From: Dichomitus squalens LYAD-421 SS1
Taxonomy: Eukaryota > Basidiomycota > Agaricomycetes > Polyporales > Polyporaceae
Reading direction: 5' to 3'
Assembly: GCF_000275845.1 (NCBI RefSeq)
Contig: NW_006766890.1
Location: forward strand, 437,042-501,041
Length of the DNA stretch: 64,000 nt
Under the pieces are notes generated by a model. That model made no database searches, was not told where the DNA came from, and saw only the letters and a list, made by a program, of their open reading frames with translations. The translations under genes were made by a program, and so were the position numbers. Of the stretch, positions 11,237 to 23,126 are shown piece by piece. Numbering within the stretch: the stretch's first letter is position 1; each line of letters begins with the position of its first letter.

Positions 11237-11554
11237 CTAGGCAGAAGCTGCTGTAGTCTGCTCCGGAGCTTTGGGTGGAGGAGGTGGGATGTCAACGTTG
11301 TTGCCCCTGAACCGTTTTCTCATGTCCAACTATGTTCGAACTTGGTCAGCGGTGCAAGGGGACAAGATTCAAAGACGTACCATTCCCCGCTTGCACTCAA
11401 AAGTCGCCTTTCGGAGAGACTGGCATGCTTCCGGAAGCTCGTGGGTGTGGTTCTTCAAGCACTCTGATGGAAGGTGTCCCTGCTTGAGAACACAGTCCGA
11501 GTGCAGCAGACAGTCCTTGAGTGCGTCCAGGAGATGTGAGCAGGAGGAGGACAT
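11237..11554 (-). CDS. PET191: Cytochrome c oxidase assembly factor PET191/COA5
   Basis: Two exons (11554-11381, 11329-11237; 51-nt intron) give 88 aa. The sequence MSSSCSHLLDALKDCL, then HSDCVLK, ECLKN and FECKRGM, shows the twin-CX9C-like cysteine spacing of PET191/COA5, followed by LDMRKRFRGN as in yeast. The protein acts in the mitochondrial intermembrane space in assembly of complex IV. The start codon is 98 bp from that of IBA57 on the other strand, so the two mitochondrial genes probably share one bidirectional promoter. Length is somewhat shorter than yeast Pet191 (108 aa), mainly in the tail. Confidence 0.9.
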
Positions 11555-11652
11555 GGATCGGAGGCAAGGTGCGCGGCCCGCAAGCGCCGCAACGCGACTC
11601 GGACCTGTGGCTCCGGCTTCTGCTCGCTCAGCTGCTCCTTCGGAGGCTCACC

Positions 11653-13000
11653 ATGCCGCTACCTCCTGTTCTGCGTTCTCTCGTCCGAAGTACACCAACC
11701 GTTGCAAACATACCACACAGAGCTGTCATCTCTGTCACTGGATCTCAGGCTGCGGAGTTTCTGAACGGATTGACTGCTGCTTCCGTGCCGGGACATCCTC
11801 AGAGCCATTTCTACACTGCGTTCCTACATGCTCAGGTACGATCCCCTCTTGTTTTCAAGAGAGTACGTCTAACATAACCTCAAAGGGAAGGGTGATTCAC
11901 GACATATTCATCTGGGCCGACACGACGCCCAAAGGCACCCCCGGGTACCTTATTGAATACGATGGACATCCGTCCGAAGCACCCGCTCTTCTCCCCATGC
12001 TGAAGCGCCACATCCTACGGTCCAAAGTCAAGCTTAGGGATGCCACTGAGGAGTACGACATCTGGCAGGCCTGGGGATCTGAGAGGGAGGAGTCTTGGGA
12101 GACTGAACGGCAATGGGACTTCGCTCGGAGCGGCGTTATCGAGCCTCGCTGGGACAAGGGCGAAGAGTGGCCTTGGGGCTCTTCCCAGGGTGTGCTGAGG
12201 GATAGGCGGGCAGTTGGCATGGGCCGCCGATTGCTGGTTCGGAAGGGCGATCGTCGTAAGCAGCTCGTTGTGGCATTCAAGGGGCGGTTACGATGACGTC
12301 CTCGTGAATCGGTGCACAGCGCAGGAAACGGGAGGCCATGATGTTGTTGGACCAGAGGTGTACCTCTTGCATCGAATATTACACGGTGTTCCGGAAGGCT
12401 CCATCGATATTCCGCCTATGCAGGCGTTCCCTATGGACTCAAATATGGACGTCATGGGAGGACGTGGGTTCTGCTTTGAATCTAGGCTGTTACAGCACTT
12501 GACTCAACTTGCAACCTTGCTATACAGTCGATTTCCGCAAAGGTTGCTACGTCGGCCAAGAGTTGACTGTGCGGACTTACCACACGGGTCAGCTGAGAAA
12601 GCGGATTCTCCCCGTCGTCTTACACAAGCCAGATATGTCGTGCGTAAATTCATTCCTGTCACCCTAACTTCTGCACTCACAAACAGGGAACTGCAGATTA
12701 TCCAGTCTGGACTCGTTGCCTCAAGACATTCCAACTGTCCTGCCTGAGACGGACATTCGTCCACAGCTGCTCCAGACGGGCGAGGACGGTGCCCCTCGAC
12801 CACGTCCCCGTGGAACGGGTAAAATGCTAAGCGCGACGCAAGGTGTTGGACTCGCTCTATTGCGACTGGAACAAGTTGAGGCGGTAGAGCAAGGGAAGGC
12901 GAAGTTATCCTTGAGTAGTCTGGCAGGTCATGAGCTGGCGGTTACACCTTATTGGCCGGATTGGTGGCCACAGCAGCCCCTGGACTCGGACTCTGCATAG
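11653..13000 (+). CDS. IBA57: Mitochondrial Fe-S cluster assembly factor IBA57/CAF17
   Basis: Five exons (11653-11835, 11886-12255, 12320-12463, 12528-12639, 12697-13000) give 370 aa. The GcvT-like fold is shown by [47 protein letters not shown] and the hallmark [21 protein letters not shown] with the KGCYxGQE motif. IBA57 acts with ISCA proteins in maturing mitochondrial [4Fe-4S] proteins, such as aconitase and lipoate synthase. The N-terminus is basic and could serve as a presequence. The last exon lies 327 bp before mitochondrial AspRS on the same strand. The splice at 12639/12697 was chosen because it alone keeps the conserved C-terminal frame. Confidence 0.92.
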
Positions 13001-13326
13001 TTGTATTTGTTCTACATGTACTACTGTATAATGACAGAAATGCCCTCTTCTCAATCACCTCGTGCAAGATCTTGGTTCTTATACGTTCAGCAGCGATCCG
13101 CAACAACTCGGCGCGCACACGGTCGCCGTCAAGGCCAGACGGATCGCGATCCAGATGTGCCCGATCCGATCTTGCGTTTGAGCAGGGCGCGTCTGCGGCG
13201 GGACTGAATGCGCGATCGTTACAGCAAACTCGTTCGCACTGGCAGGTTCTGCTGTTTTGACCACCTTCAGCATCGCTGGACTGCCCTTGCGCTTGATTGA
13301 AGCCTCTGAGTGACTGCTTATGTAGA
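13001..13326. other. Intergenic region
   Basis: 326 bp between two co-directional genes; expected to hold the IBA57 3' end and AspRS promoter. No motif stands out. Confidence 0.45.
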
Positions 13327-15873
13327 ATGCTTCTCTCGCGTTCTGCTCTACGCTCCGCTCAGGTCCGGACACAGTCGCTCATCCTGCAGCTTGAGAGGTT
13401 GTCGAATGGCCTAGCGTCTGGCCGAATTGGTGTCGCACGATTGCATAACTCTCGCATTATGCGTTATGAGTTCAACGCGGTAGGAGAGACGCAGGAGTCG
13501 CCTAGGTGGCAGGCGCATAGCGGTAAGTCATACTCCGACTTCGACATCCCGCGTCCCTTATGCCTCCACACAGCGCCATTCCCAAGACGCACGCATACAT
13601 GCGGTGCTCTGACTGCCGAGGATGTGGACAGAACGGTTGTATTGACTGGATGGCTGGTGCCAAAGGGGTACGTCGAGCATGCCCACTCATTAAACCGAGG
13701 TGAAGTGCTGTACGGTCCTTCGCGCGCACAGGAGAGTCAGCAAGAAACTCTCGTTCTTTGGACTGCGTGACTCCTACGGTACGACGCAACTAGTAGCAGA
13801 TGCAAGGTCATGCAGTCCAGAACTCCTCGCTGCTATGCGAGACGTGCCTGAGGAGTCCACTGTCCTGGTAGAGGGCCTCGTACGGCAGAGGCCTGAGTCC
13901 CAACGACGCGACGTGCGTCCTCTCCTTGAGTGATGACACGAGTACCGCGTATAACTGACCACTAACAATAGAATCCCGCAGGTCACGTTGAAGTGATTGT
14001 CAAGTCGTTCACGCTGTTGAATCCGGCAGACCGGAACATGCCCTTCATGCCGTTCGATACTCAAAATCTGGTACGCTTGCCTCGAGAGTAGGGACATCCC
14101 TCCTGTTTTCAACGAGTTACTGACAAAGTGGTTCTAGGCAAATGAAGATCTCAGATTGCGTTATCGCTACCTCGACCTTCGTCGAACAGAGCTTACTACC
14201 AATCTGAAGAAGCGAAGTGACGTAGCCTTCCTCGTTAGATCAACGTTACATGCCGAAGGTAGGCGAGGCGTTTCCCGATGGTTTTCGACGCTTAAGGTTA
14301 CTTTCTGAAGGGTTCACCGAGGTCGAGACCCCCATGTTGTTGAATTCGACTCCAGAAGGGGCGCGGGAATACCTCGTCCCTACCCGCGTGAAGCAGTCCT
14401 CGTCGGACGGCCCCGCCCAGCCTATGTTCTACGCGCTCTCTCAATCGCCTCAGCAACCCAAACAGCTCTTGGTCGCATCGGGTGCTGTTGACCGTTACTT
14501 CCAGCTCGCACGCTGTTTCAGGGACGAGGATGGGCGGAAGGACAGACAGCCTGAGTTTACGCAGGTTGATCTCGAGATGGCTTGGGTTAGTTGGGGTCGC
14601 CCTCCATCGAATGATGCTACGTCGCAGGACCCGTGGAGGATAGGCGGTCATGAGGTCCGAGAAGTTGTCGAAACGGTCATTCGACGAATATGGCGCAAGA
14701 CCGAAGGTATAGAGCTTGAGAGTAGGTTCCGGGTGATGACATACGACGAAGCGATGGGTAAGTATGGCTCCGACAAACCCGACTTGAGGTTTGGACTGGA
14801 GGTAAGTAACCGCCGCAGAACCGTGTTACTCAGCAAGCTAATGGTGTCAACAGATACAAGACATAACCCCCCGACTACGTGAACCTATTCGCAGCGCACT
14901 AGAGGCTCGCGGCGAGATCGTCGAGGTCCTCAGTGTCACCGCACATCCAGACCATGCACCATTCCACCGTTCCTCACGAGAGGTAGAACTCCCGCCTGGA
15001 GTCGAGCGTCTCGAGGTGAAGAGCGGCGTAGACTCCAACTGGCTGAACCAGAGCCAGACAATCCGCAGGATCCTTCCAGGCTCCGATCATGTTCTTGACG
15101 CCTCCGACCTCAACGCCTCCCTGGGCCTGACCTCAGGCGGGTCGGTCTGGCTCGCCACGCGCAGTCGGCGTCCAGAAGGCGGGTGGACCCCACTTGGCCG
15201 CCTGCGCATCGCACTCTCCGAAGCGGCCCAGCGCAGCGGCGACCTCGTGCTCAGCGACGACCCCAAGTTCCTTTGGGTGACGGAGTTCCCACTGTTCACG
15301 CGAGCAGACGAGGACAAGGAGTTCCTCGCGCACGGGCGGTGGAGCAGCTCGCACCACCCGTTCACTGCGCCGATGTATGAGGACATCGAGAAGATGTATG
15401 CTGGGTGCATCGAAGAGGTCCGCGGGCAACATTATGACCTTGTCCTGAATGGGGTCGAGATTGGCGGAGGGTCTGTCAGGGTGCACGATGCCGCCGTGCA
15501 GGAGTATATATTCAAATATGTCTTGCAGGTATGTTCTGGGGGACGTTGCAGTGCATTCCGTTTCGCTGAATGACTTCACAGCTCGATAAGAAGGAGAGAA
15601 TTTCCTTCAATCACCTTCTGCACGCTCTACGGTGTGGTGCTCCCCCGCACGGAGGGTTTGCCTTTGGTGAGGCATCGTGCTTCTCTGTGCATGAACCCAC
15701 TCTGACCCTGCACAGGCTTCGACCGCTTGATGGCTATCCTCTGCAGGACCTCGTCGATTCGGGACGTCATCGCGTTTCCCAAAACCGCTGCCGGGACCGA
15801 TCTCCTTTTTAAGAGTCCCTCACCATCCACAGCCGAAGTCCTCGCGCAATACGCCCTCCGGCGACACTCTTAA
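13327..15873 (+). CDS. MSD1: Mitochondrial aspartyl-tRNA synthetase
   Basis: Nine exons (13327-13522, 13574-13667, 13732-13912, 13972-14070, 14138-14258, 14311-14801, 14854-15528, 15582-15666, 15716-15873) give 699 aa, all phases consistent. The start [17 protein letters not shown] is a basic mitochondrial presequence. The OB-fold anticodon-binding domain has [17 protein letters not shown] and FFGLRDSYG. The class II core shows RYRYLDLRR, motif 2 around RCFRDEDGR...QPEFTQ, the bacterial-type insertion domain, and motif 3 GFAFGFDRLM. This bacterial-type architecture marks the mitochondrial enzyme rather than the cytosolic one. It charges mitochondrial tRNA-Asp with aspartate. Confidence 0.95.
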
Positions 15874-16170
15874 GCATCCGCTCTGCTCGCGGTTGTGAAC
15901 ACACCTCGCCCCCCACCACTCCAGCATACTTCAAAATGATGTACTAGAAGTAGATTATCGCGCATATATTAATGAATCCGGGCCTGAAGAACATGCAGAT
16001 CACAACGTGGCAAAGCGAACGTTCACAATGGAAATACGAGGATAACTGCCAGCCGAAGTAACCAAAACTGTTCGGGGCGAAAGCTTGCGTGCATCAAAAG
16101 TATCACGACGAAGAGGTAGCGCATGGATAGAGGGTCCGTGATGAACGAGGAGACGAAAGAGCATCGATCA

Positions 16171-18012
16171 CTACGAAGGCGAAGGAATTGCCGTATCGTC
16201 CGAATTCGGGCTACGACTCCGCTCGCCGGATAAGTGATCCTCGAACGACGGCAGTGGAGGTGGTTGTGTCCTAGCGCGGAGGGTGTTTCTCGGTGTCGAG
16301 TCGCCCTCCTCGCTCTCGTCTCTCGACGAGTTCGAGACGCGCCCCCATACGTCCGAGCCTACCCCACCCAAGTCTGGCGCCTTGCCGTTCCCCGATGATG
16401 CGCCCACGCTCGCGCCAGAGTCTACAGACATACTCCGCGTGTGCGCGCCATCCGCGCCCTCACTCCCGTTCTGCCTTGTAAGCGACGCGCCGCCCTCGTC
16501 CAACACGGACAAAACGCTGCGTAGCTTCGACTCGGACTTGCGCGGGTGGTGCACGAAGCCAGGGACGGGGTTCGAGTGCCGCCTGCTGACTCCCGACGTG
16601 GGCGAGGACAACTTGGGCAGTGACACGACAGCGGGGGGAGAGACGGACCTCGCGGGGGATGTCGCGCCTGAGCCTGGCGCCGAGCCGGATTGGGGAGAGG
16701 AGCTGGAGGGTACGTCAGCCCACGCGGCCGCAGTATCGGGGAAGAAGCCGCCGGAGTGGGACCAGGAGTTCTTGCCGGACGAGAGGCCGTCGCTGCTCTC
16801 GAGCTCGGGGGTGGTCGTGAGGGGGCTGGGGGAGGAGGACGGTACGTTGGCGATGACGGAGAGTGGGGGGAGGATAGTGAAGATTTGGTCCTCGGCTGGG
16901 GGCGGGCCGTAGGAATCGAAGGGGTCGGGTATCGTTTGCAGCATGGGTTCGATGATAGGGTCGGAGCTGCATGCCACATAGTTTTCAGAATGTCGACAGG
17001 ACAGAGGGGACAGACGAGGACGTACGCTTTGGAGGTGAAGCGGTCGAAAACGTCCAGGGTAGAACGGACGACCAGACAGACCTTCCCTTGAACGAAGTCC
17101 CATACTTCCTCTTCGTGCTCTACGATTTCTTGGTAATGCGAGGCTTTGAGCTCGTCCAGTTCATCAACCTGTCGTTGCAAGATGGCCAATGCTTCGCGGA
17201 AGCTTTGCAAGTCTGAAACGGGATGAATAGCCTATTGCGAGAAGGGGGCATCGCGAGGACTCACTTCTGCCCTTCTGTTTCAGGTTACCCATTTCTGTCT
17301 GGCGAATAATCCTGCTCTTCTCGCGCAGCGCCTTCTCGTAGGCGTTCGAGCGTTCCTAAGAGAAAGAAGTCGCATTAAATTCAGAATTCAAAGAGGCTAA
17401 TGGCGGATCACTTACCGTGACTACACGGCGATAGTCCTCGAGATGCTGTCGCAGTGGCTTCTCGAATTGCTTATCCAGGGTTTCGGCCTACGATACGTCG
17501 AGCTCTGACACCTTCAGACTAAGGGACATACGTACCATAACATGGAAATGATTGCTCATCAGATGGTGAAGACCTGCAGCCGCTTGTAACCTAGTCCCAG
17601 ACTCGTAATTTGGTCCTTTGAGCCTGCGCGGCATGAGCTTGTAACTCCACCAGAAGAGACTCGAATTACATACCCCGCGCATGCCTCCATACTATCCGCG
17701 AATTGAGCAGCAGCCCTTGACATAGTCAACAGTACCGAGCGATAATTCGCGCAACTGTTCAGTAGCTATGTGATAAGGAAGCGTGGCTTAGTGAAGGTCT
17801 TCGCAAGACAACGTGCGCAGGAATCTCACTCCTTCATAAGCCTGTATACTGGCCTTGAGGTTTGCGCGAGTGACGATCTTCTCTGGGCCATTGGGGCCGA
17901 AGTTGAGGACAGAAGCGTTGGTAGTCTCGGTGAAAGTTGGTGAAGGAGGTCCTGGGGACATATCGCGCTTGGGTGAGAGGGCCTGTGTCCTTAGAGAGCG
18001 AACGCGTGGCAT
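16171..18012 (-). CDS. IVY1-like phospholipid-binding (I-BAR type) protein
   Basis: Seven exons (18012-17830, 17765-17674, 17590-17536, 17487-17416, 17355-17265, 17212-17026, 16966-16171) give 491 aa. Residues about 60-280 form a helical, BAR-like coiled-coil domain: YEGLLNSCANYRSVLL, FADSMEACAGLQAAAGLHHL, ETLDKQFEKPLRQHL, QSFREALAILQRQVDELDEL, EEEVWDFVQGK. This pattern resembles fungal IVY1, which binds phospholipids and the Rab Ypt7 at the vacuole. The remaining 210 residues are Ser/Pro/Gly-rich and look disordered, with an RRHSNP-type phosphosite candidate. The family name rests on recalled motifs; a search against IVY1 would settle it. Confidence 0.7.
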
Positions 18013-18408
18013 GGCAGATGGCAGAAGGCGGAATGGCGAGACCGTTGGCGACCCGTAACAGGAGCCCGGGCGTAGGAGATGAAGGGAGAGATTAGGGCTG
18101 AGAGATGGTGCTAAAGCAGCCTCGCGTATCCTGCAGGTCGCCGCGGCGGCTCCTCTGTCCCAGCTCGCGGCAAGCGCAGCCCATCACGCGGCAGCCGGTA
18201 CCTGCCCACATTCGGAAGGTCTCTATGTTCATGTTCAACCGCCTCTTTCGAACGCCGTCTTGCCTGACTCCCCGGGATGCGGTACCCTCCCGTACCACCC
18301 ACTATGCACATACATATTCAGATCGGCCATAGGAAGCATATACGCTGCAATACAGACAGGCCATCTACTCCTCAAGCTCATCAAGTAGTCAAGTATCCCA
18401 AACACCGC
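18013..18408. other. Intergenic region
   Basis: 396 bp between the IVY1-like start and the PPTase stop, both on minus. No coding signal beyond short frames. Confidence 0.45.
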
Positions 18409-19484
18409 TTAACTACTACCGAGCTTCTCAATTGACATTTCCAAAAATCGTGCAGCATCGTAAACCTTCAGCCATTCAGGTTTTGGGGAAGGAATGACAT
18501 TCCGCTCTTCCGAAGCCCCCTCCCCGACATATCTTGCTACTACCCCCACATAATCTTCCACCTGACCGCCTTTGACCTCGTTCTGGAGCTCGAACCGATC
18601 AAACGTCCACCCTCGAGGAACAACGCCGTCTATGCGGACGACATCGTTCGGGACGTCGTACTCTATGCGGCTGAAGTCGAATCCCATCCCGAGACCCAAC
18701 GCCTTGGTATACGCCTCCTTTAGCGTCCATATGAGATAGAATCGACGCAACTGCTCGTGTAGTGATAGTGACCCGGCAGATGTGGGTGGGAGGAGGATGC
18801 TGTTTTCTAGAGCCGTTAGCTAAGGCAGTGGAACAACGTCAGGATTGATCTGTTGAGAGAACGCATCTAGCTGACCTGTTCGCTGAATATCTCAACGAAG
18901 CCGGGAAATGTATCCCGCTTCGGTAATTGGAGGCGCATGATGTCCAGACCGACGCGATACGCTGGGGGATCTGGGTATAGCTCTTGTCCCGTACTATAGA
19001 CCATGGCGACGACCCCGTTGTCGTGCGTGATGTTGAAGCCAATGGGAGGTTCGATCACGGATGTCTAGAATGTCTAGCCAGTCATCATCGTGTCGTATGA
19101 AGAGGCAAAGGGGCGAAGTAGTACTTGCAATGTAGGGCTTGCCGGCCTCTGTCTTCCCGAACGTCATTGCGCTCAACGACAGTCCCCGTTCCTTCAGTAA
19201 AAGACGAGGTAGCAGACGTCCGATCAGTCCTCCTGCATATCTTATACGCTTCAGCACGAAATCTGGGCGGCGACCATGGGAACTTACGGACACTGTCTAT
19301 GCGATGGTAGTACTTCTTTAGATGTACTTGTGATTCCACATCAACAAGATTCAATGCTCGTTGATACAACTGCAATATCATGGGCAATTTACTTGGGGTC
19401 TACAGATTCGAATCTTAGTCACTCTCTCACCTCGTCCAGTTCCCCGACGTTGACCGTATCCAGCGTAACCGCGCGGACTTCCAT
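18409..19484 (-). CDS. Sfp-type 4'-phosphopantetheinyl transferase (LYS5/NpgA-like)
   Basis: Five exons (19484-19431, 19369-19288, 19232-19129, 19064-18876, 18819-18409) give 279 aa. Signature motifs are LIGRLLPRLLLKERG, FGKTEAGKPYI, FNITHDNGVVAM, the Mg-binding VGLDIM and the catalytic IWTLKEAYTKALGLG. Intron 19128-19065 begins with GCAAGT, so it is a GC-AG intron; any GT donor nearby breaks the frame between KPYI and PPIGFN. The enzyme would activate carrier proteins of alpha-aminoadipate reductase (lysine synthesis) and of polyketide or peptide synthases. It is divergent from the PfkB gene, 298 bp between starts. A second, AcpS-type PPTase lies at 33632. Confidence 0.92.
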
Positions 19485-19782
19485 TGTGCCTCGCAATGCC
19501 TGAACGCCGATCCACGTCTGTGTATGGACTTTTCTTGATGAGGCTACAGTGAGCTGCGACGGATGATTACGATGGCACCGAGAGCCGAGCGTGTTGACGT
19601 CACGCCAGGGAACGAGCTCGAGAGATCGTATCTGCGTCACCCTGCTATCTCGATCTAACAGGATCGCAAAGGAAGTAAGTAGTATACCTTATCTCAACTC
19701 CGCCTTACGGTCCTCCCCAACTTGGCTTTGTCGAGTCCGCCAGGACTTGACGCAGACACCACTCGATATCTGACCGTGAACT

Positions 19783-21225
19783 ATGGCAGATGACGGAAGC
19801 ACAAGCCGTCGGCACTTCGTGTCGCTGGGGATGTTTATCATCGACGAGTTCTCGTTCGCAGACGAGGACGGGAACCCCACAGGCAAGACGTTGGCACCTC
19901 AGGCAAGCCCCTCATACGAACCCTGCCTATGTGCGCGATCGCCGATTCAACTCATACCACACTTACAGATCGGAGGCGGAGGAACGTATGCTGTCATCGG
20001 GGCGCGTATGTGGTAAGAACGTGAAACTCGATTGCTGTGAGACTTCGCCTTCTAACCTGGTTAGCCTACAGGCTCCCGCCTTCGAAGGTGGGCATGATCG
20101 TAGATAGAGGACACGACTTCCCGGGACACATACAAGAGGCCTTCGATGCGTACGGGCCCGACATGTGGCTCTATAGAGATGACCCAACCCGAGGGACGAC
20201 TCGAGCGCTGAACGCATACAGAGGGGAACATCGCGGGTAGGTCAAAGGCTCACCAATTGAGACGACGAAATGAGTGCTGACGGTCGTTCGTAGTTTTGAA
20301 TACCTGACGCCGAGGGTACGCATAACCCCGCGCGATCTCAGCAATACTAAGCTGGCTCAGCCGGACATCATTCATTTCATCTGCTCGCCCTCACGAGCTG
20401 CTGCCATTATCTCCGACATCGAGCAGGAGGAAGGATGGAGCCCCACCACCGTATACGAACCTATTCCCGTACGTAACTACACAACATTTCCGTGAAGGGG
20501 GGCTGAAACGGAGCAAAGCAAGGATCGATGTGTACCTGAAGAGCTCCCTGCGCTACAGAAGGTACTTCCAGCCGTAAGCATATTGAGGTACGTCTATCGG
20601 CAGCATCTAGTAAGGCGCAAGCATTCAAGACGGTACAGTCCGAATGCAGAAGAGGCATTGTCGCTGCTCTCCATGCCCAAAGAGCCCACCAAGGAGCTTG
20701 TAGAGGAGGCGTGCAGTCGATTCCTCGATATGGGTGTCGGGCCTCACGGACAAGGCTCCGTCATCATTCGCAGCGGGGCGATGGGTGCATGCGTGGCCTC
20801 GAGAGGCTCGCCGCTCACTTGGGTTGACGCATATTGGAGCCCTGAGAATTCGGATAAGGTGGTCGAAGTTACCGGTGACTATATCAGTCCCCTCCCACCA
20901 ATAATCCCAGCTTACCTTATCTCAGGCGCGGGTAACAGTTTCCTGGGGGGTCTGGGAGCTGGCTTGGTCCTGAGCCAGGGTGATGTACGGCAAGGTACAC
21001 AACTCGTGATCACTGTGAGAGCCTTCCACTTTCGTTCTGATGCGTCACGCAGCCACCCTATACGCAACCGTCTCAGCTTCGTTCACTATTGAGCAAGAGG
21101 GCTTACCACGCCTCGGGCGTAATTCCCATGGGACCAGTCAAGAAATGGAACTATGGAACGGCGACTCGCCTCATCGCAGGCTGCAAGCTCTACAAGATCG
21201 TCTAGCAGAGAAAGGTACAAAGTGA
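19783..21225 (+). CDS. PfkB-family carbohydrate kinase (MAK32-like)
   Basis: Eight exons (19783-19902, 19969-20012, 20072-20236, 20294-20468, 20523-20587, 20639-20874, 20926-20994, 21053-21225) give 348 aa. Conserved blocks are FVSLGMFIIDEF, IGGGGTYAVIGARMWLPP, VGMIVDRGHDFPG, SILSPNAEEALSLL and the ribokinase-type signature GAGNSFLGGLGAGL, in which the usual catalytic GAGD aspartate is replaced by Asn. Intron 19903-19968 starts GCAAGC and is 66 nt, so it can also be read through in frame and add 22 residues. The pattern recalls fungal MAK32, linked in yeast to dsRNA virus maintenance, but its substrate is unknown. With Asn for Asp it may be catalytically weak or inactive. Confidence 0.8.
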
Positions 21226-21421
21226 ATAATTCAAGGACAAATTACAACGGGGAAGCCGTATGCGAGCGCACGTTCTGTACTGATAATACATCAATATGGG
21301 GAGAGCGAGTGTCCAGTATCCCACAGCGGCGTGAAGTCGTGACGTTATAGCGAAGGATGCGGTCGCGCCGACCGACTGAGGAGAGATGAAGAGAGGGAAA
21401 GATGAGGGCGATCATGGTCGC

Positions 21422-22129
21422 TCATTGCTGGGCGGCGGTGCGGAACTTCTCTCGACTTTGGGCGAAGAGGGCTTCTTGCTGTGCAAGGAGCTCTTCCTCT
21501 GTCAGTCCTGAGGATTCTAGCTTGGAGACCTTCTTCTCGCGGTCCTGTATTCGCGCGTCACTTTAGACTACATGCCACGCCTGTACTCGCGACGACGCAC
21601 CTTCTGCTGTTGCTTGTGGTCCTTCAACACACTTTCCACTTCCGATGTGAAGGACTCGAAGCCCAGTCGCTGTTTGGATGGGAGAAGATTAATGTGCCGC
21701 ATATAAGCATAACATCCGGCACTCTAACGTAACGCACCTTGAGCGCGGAGATGATGTGCTCCGGCGCAATGGTCTTCTTGGACTCCTGTTCGCATATCTC
21801 GTTCGCTTCAGACGAGACTAGGTGAATGAATTCTACAAGGCATCGCGGACCACGCCTCAATACGCGTCTCAGCGTGGAAACGGGGAATGTTGACTTCACC
21901 TACACAGCACTCGATAATCAGGTCTCGCGTCTCCTTTGCGCACGTAATGTCGTTCGGCAGTAGCTCTAAGAGAAACAGCGGGCCGTTAATTGCGTGGCTA
22001 ACGAGGCCCAAGAATGGCCGCAGTGCTCCGGAAATGGCACGCACCTGAGATCATTTTTGTGACGGTGGCCTTCGGAAGGGACAAGTCGTCGTCCGAGGGC
22101 GGCATACCCCCAGCCTCATGGTCGGACAT
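21422..22129 (-). CDS. NCB2: Negative cofactor 2 beta subunit (DR1/NCB2)
   Basis: Five exons (22129-22045, 21965-21900, 21832-21738, 21669-21601, 21544-21422) give 145 aa. The histone fold is evident: LSLPKATVTKMISELLPND, ETRDLIIECCVEFIHLVSSE, KKTIAPEHIISALKRLGF, then FTSEVESVLKDH. NC2-beta pairs with NC2-alpha (DRAP1) and binds TBP on promoters, repressing or modulating RNA polymerase II initiation in the nucleus. The C-terminus is shorter than in animals. It is divergent from SmF, 264 bp between starts. Confidence 0.95.
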
Positions 22130-22393
22130 GGTCGTAGTGTTCCCGTGTCCGGTTCCGATTCGATGTGGGCGACCTTACAGCGACGAAGTGTGTGGACGAG
22201 TGGGAATAGGACGCGCGGGGGGCGGGGAGGGAGCCCCCTGGAGGAGCGCTAGAGGACTTTTATATGTGCGTCGCACAGGGATGCTCGACGGGCGTTCACC
22301 GCGATCATTTTGCGACTCCGCGCGTGTCGGCGACGACGTCTTGTCTCCCTGTGCATCTCCCCGTCCCGCCACCCACTGCTTGTCTGGCGCACT

Positions 22394-22973
22394 ATGTCTG
22401 CGGTACGTGGATGCGCTCGCGATCGCTACAGGATGCCTCTCTGACAAGGTCTTTGCGTGTCGCCTAGGTCAACCCCGTCAACCCGAAACCCTTCATGCAG
22501 GAGCTCACGGGGAAGCCCGTGTACGTTCGTCTCAAGTGGGGGCTTGAGTACAAGGGCTTCCTGGTGAGCACGGACGGCTACATGAACCTCCAAGTACGCT
22601 TGAGAATCACTATGGTCGCGGTAACATCGTCTAATGTGTGCCTCCAGCTCGCGAACACCGAGGAGTTCCAGGATGGAAAGTCGAACGGCGCGTTGGGCGA
22701 GGTCTTCATTCGGTGTGTTCCACTTCGTCGTATTTTGCTCGGTCCCTCTTACCAATCGCACATTCTAGCTGTAATAATGTTCTCTACATCATGAGTACCT
22801 CTTCCTTCATCTACGTGTACGTCCCTACTAACACGCAACTCGTCTATACAGAGAGGCAACAGATTGATGTACGTCCCTCGAGTATACACTTCCATCCACT
22901 GTTGCACGGCTTGGCACGACTCCCTCATGTACAATACACACTCTTGGAATGCCGGCACAAAATGTACTCTTGA
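22394..22973 (+). CDS. SMX3: Small nuclear ribonucleoprotein SmF
   Basis: Exons 22394-22402, 22468-22593, 22648-22712 and 22769-22794 are firm and encode [36 protein letters not shown] (Sm1), [12 protein letters not shown] and VFIRCNNVLYI (Sm2). SmF is a ring subunit of spliceosomal snRNPs. The first exon codes only three residues. The 3' end is uncertain: a 57-nt intron 22795-22851 has a perfect TACTAAC branch site, and the last exon 22852-22973 would add an unusual tail, making 115 aa against the usual 85-95. A further intron may shorten this tail. The end coordinate should be treated as provisional. Confidence 0.8.
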
Positions 22974-23126
22974 CCAATGCGACAAACCCATGGTGAGATA
23001 GATGGTCAGCGGAGTGCACACGCATCTTCGGGACCTCTTTGGACTCTCTAGATGCGGCATACGTGGAGTTGGGCAGCCTGTCCTCCTCCCAATGGCAGAT
23101 GATATTGGAGGCAGCTACGTGCGGGT

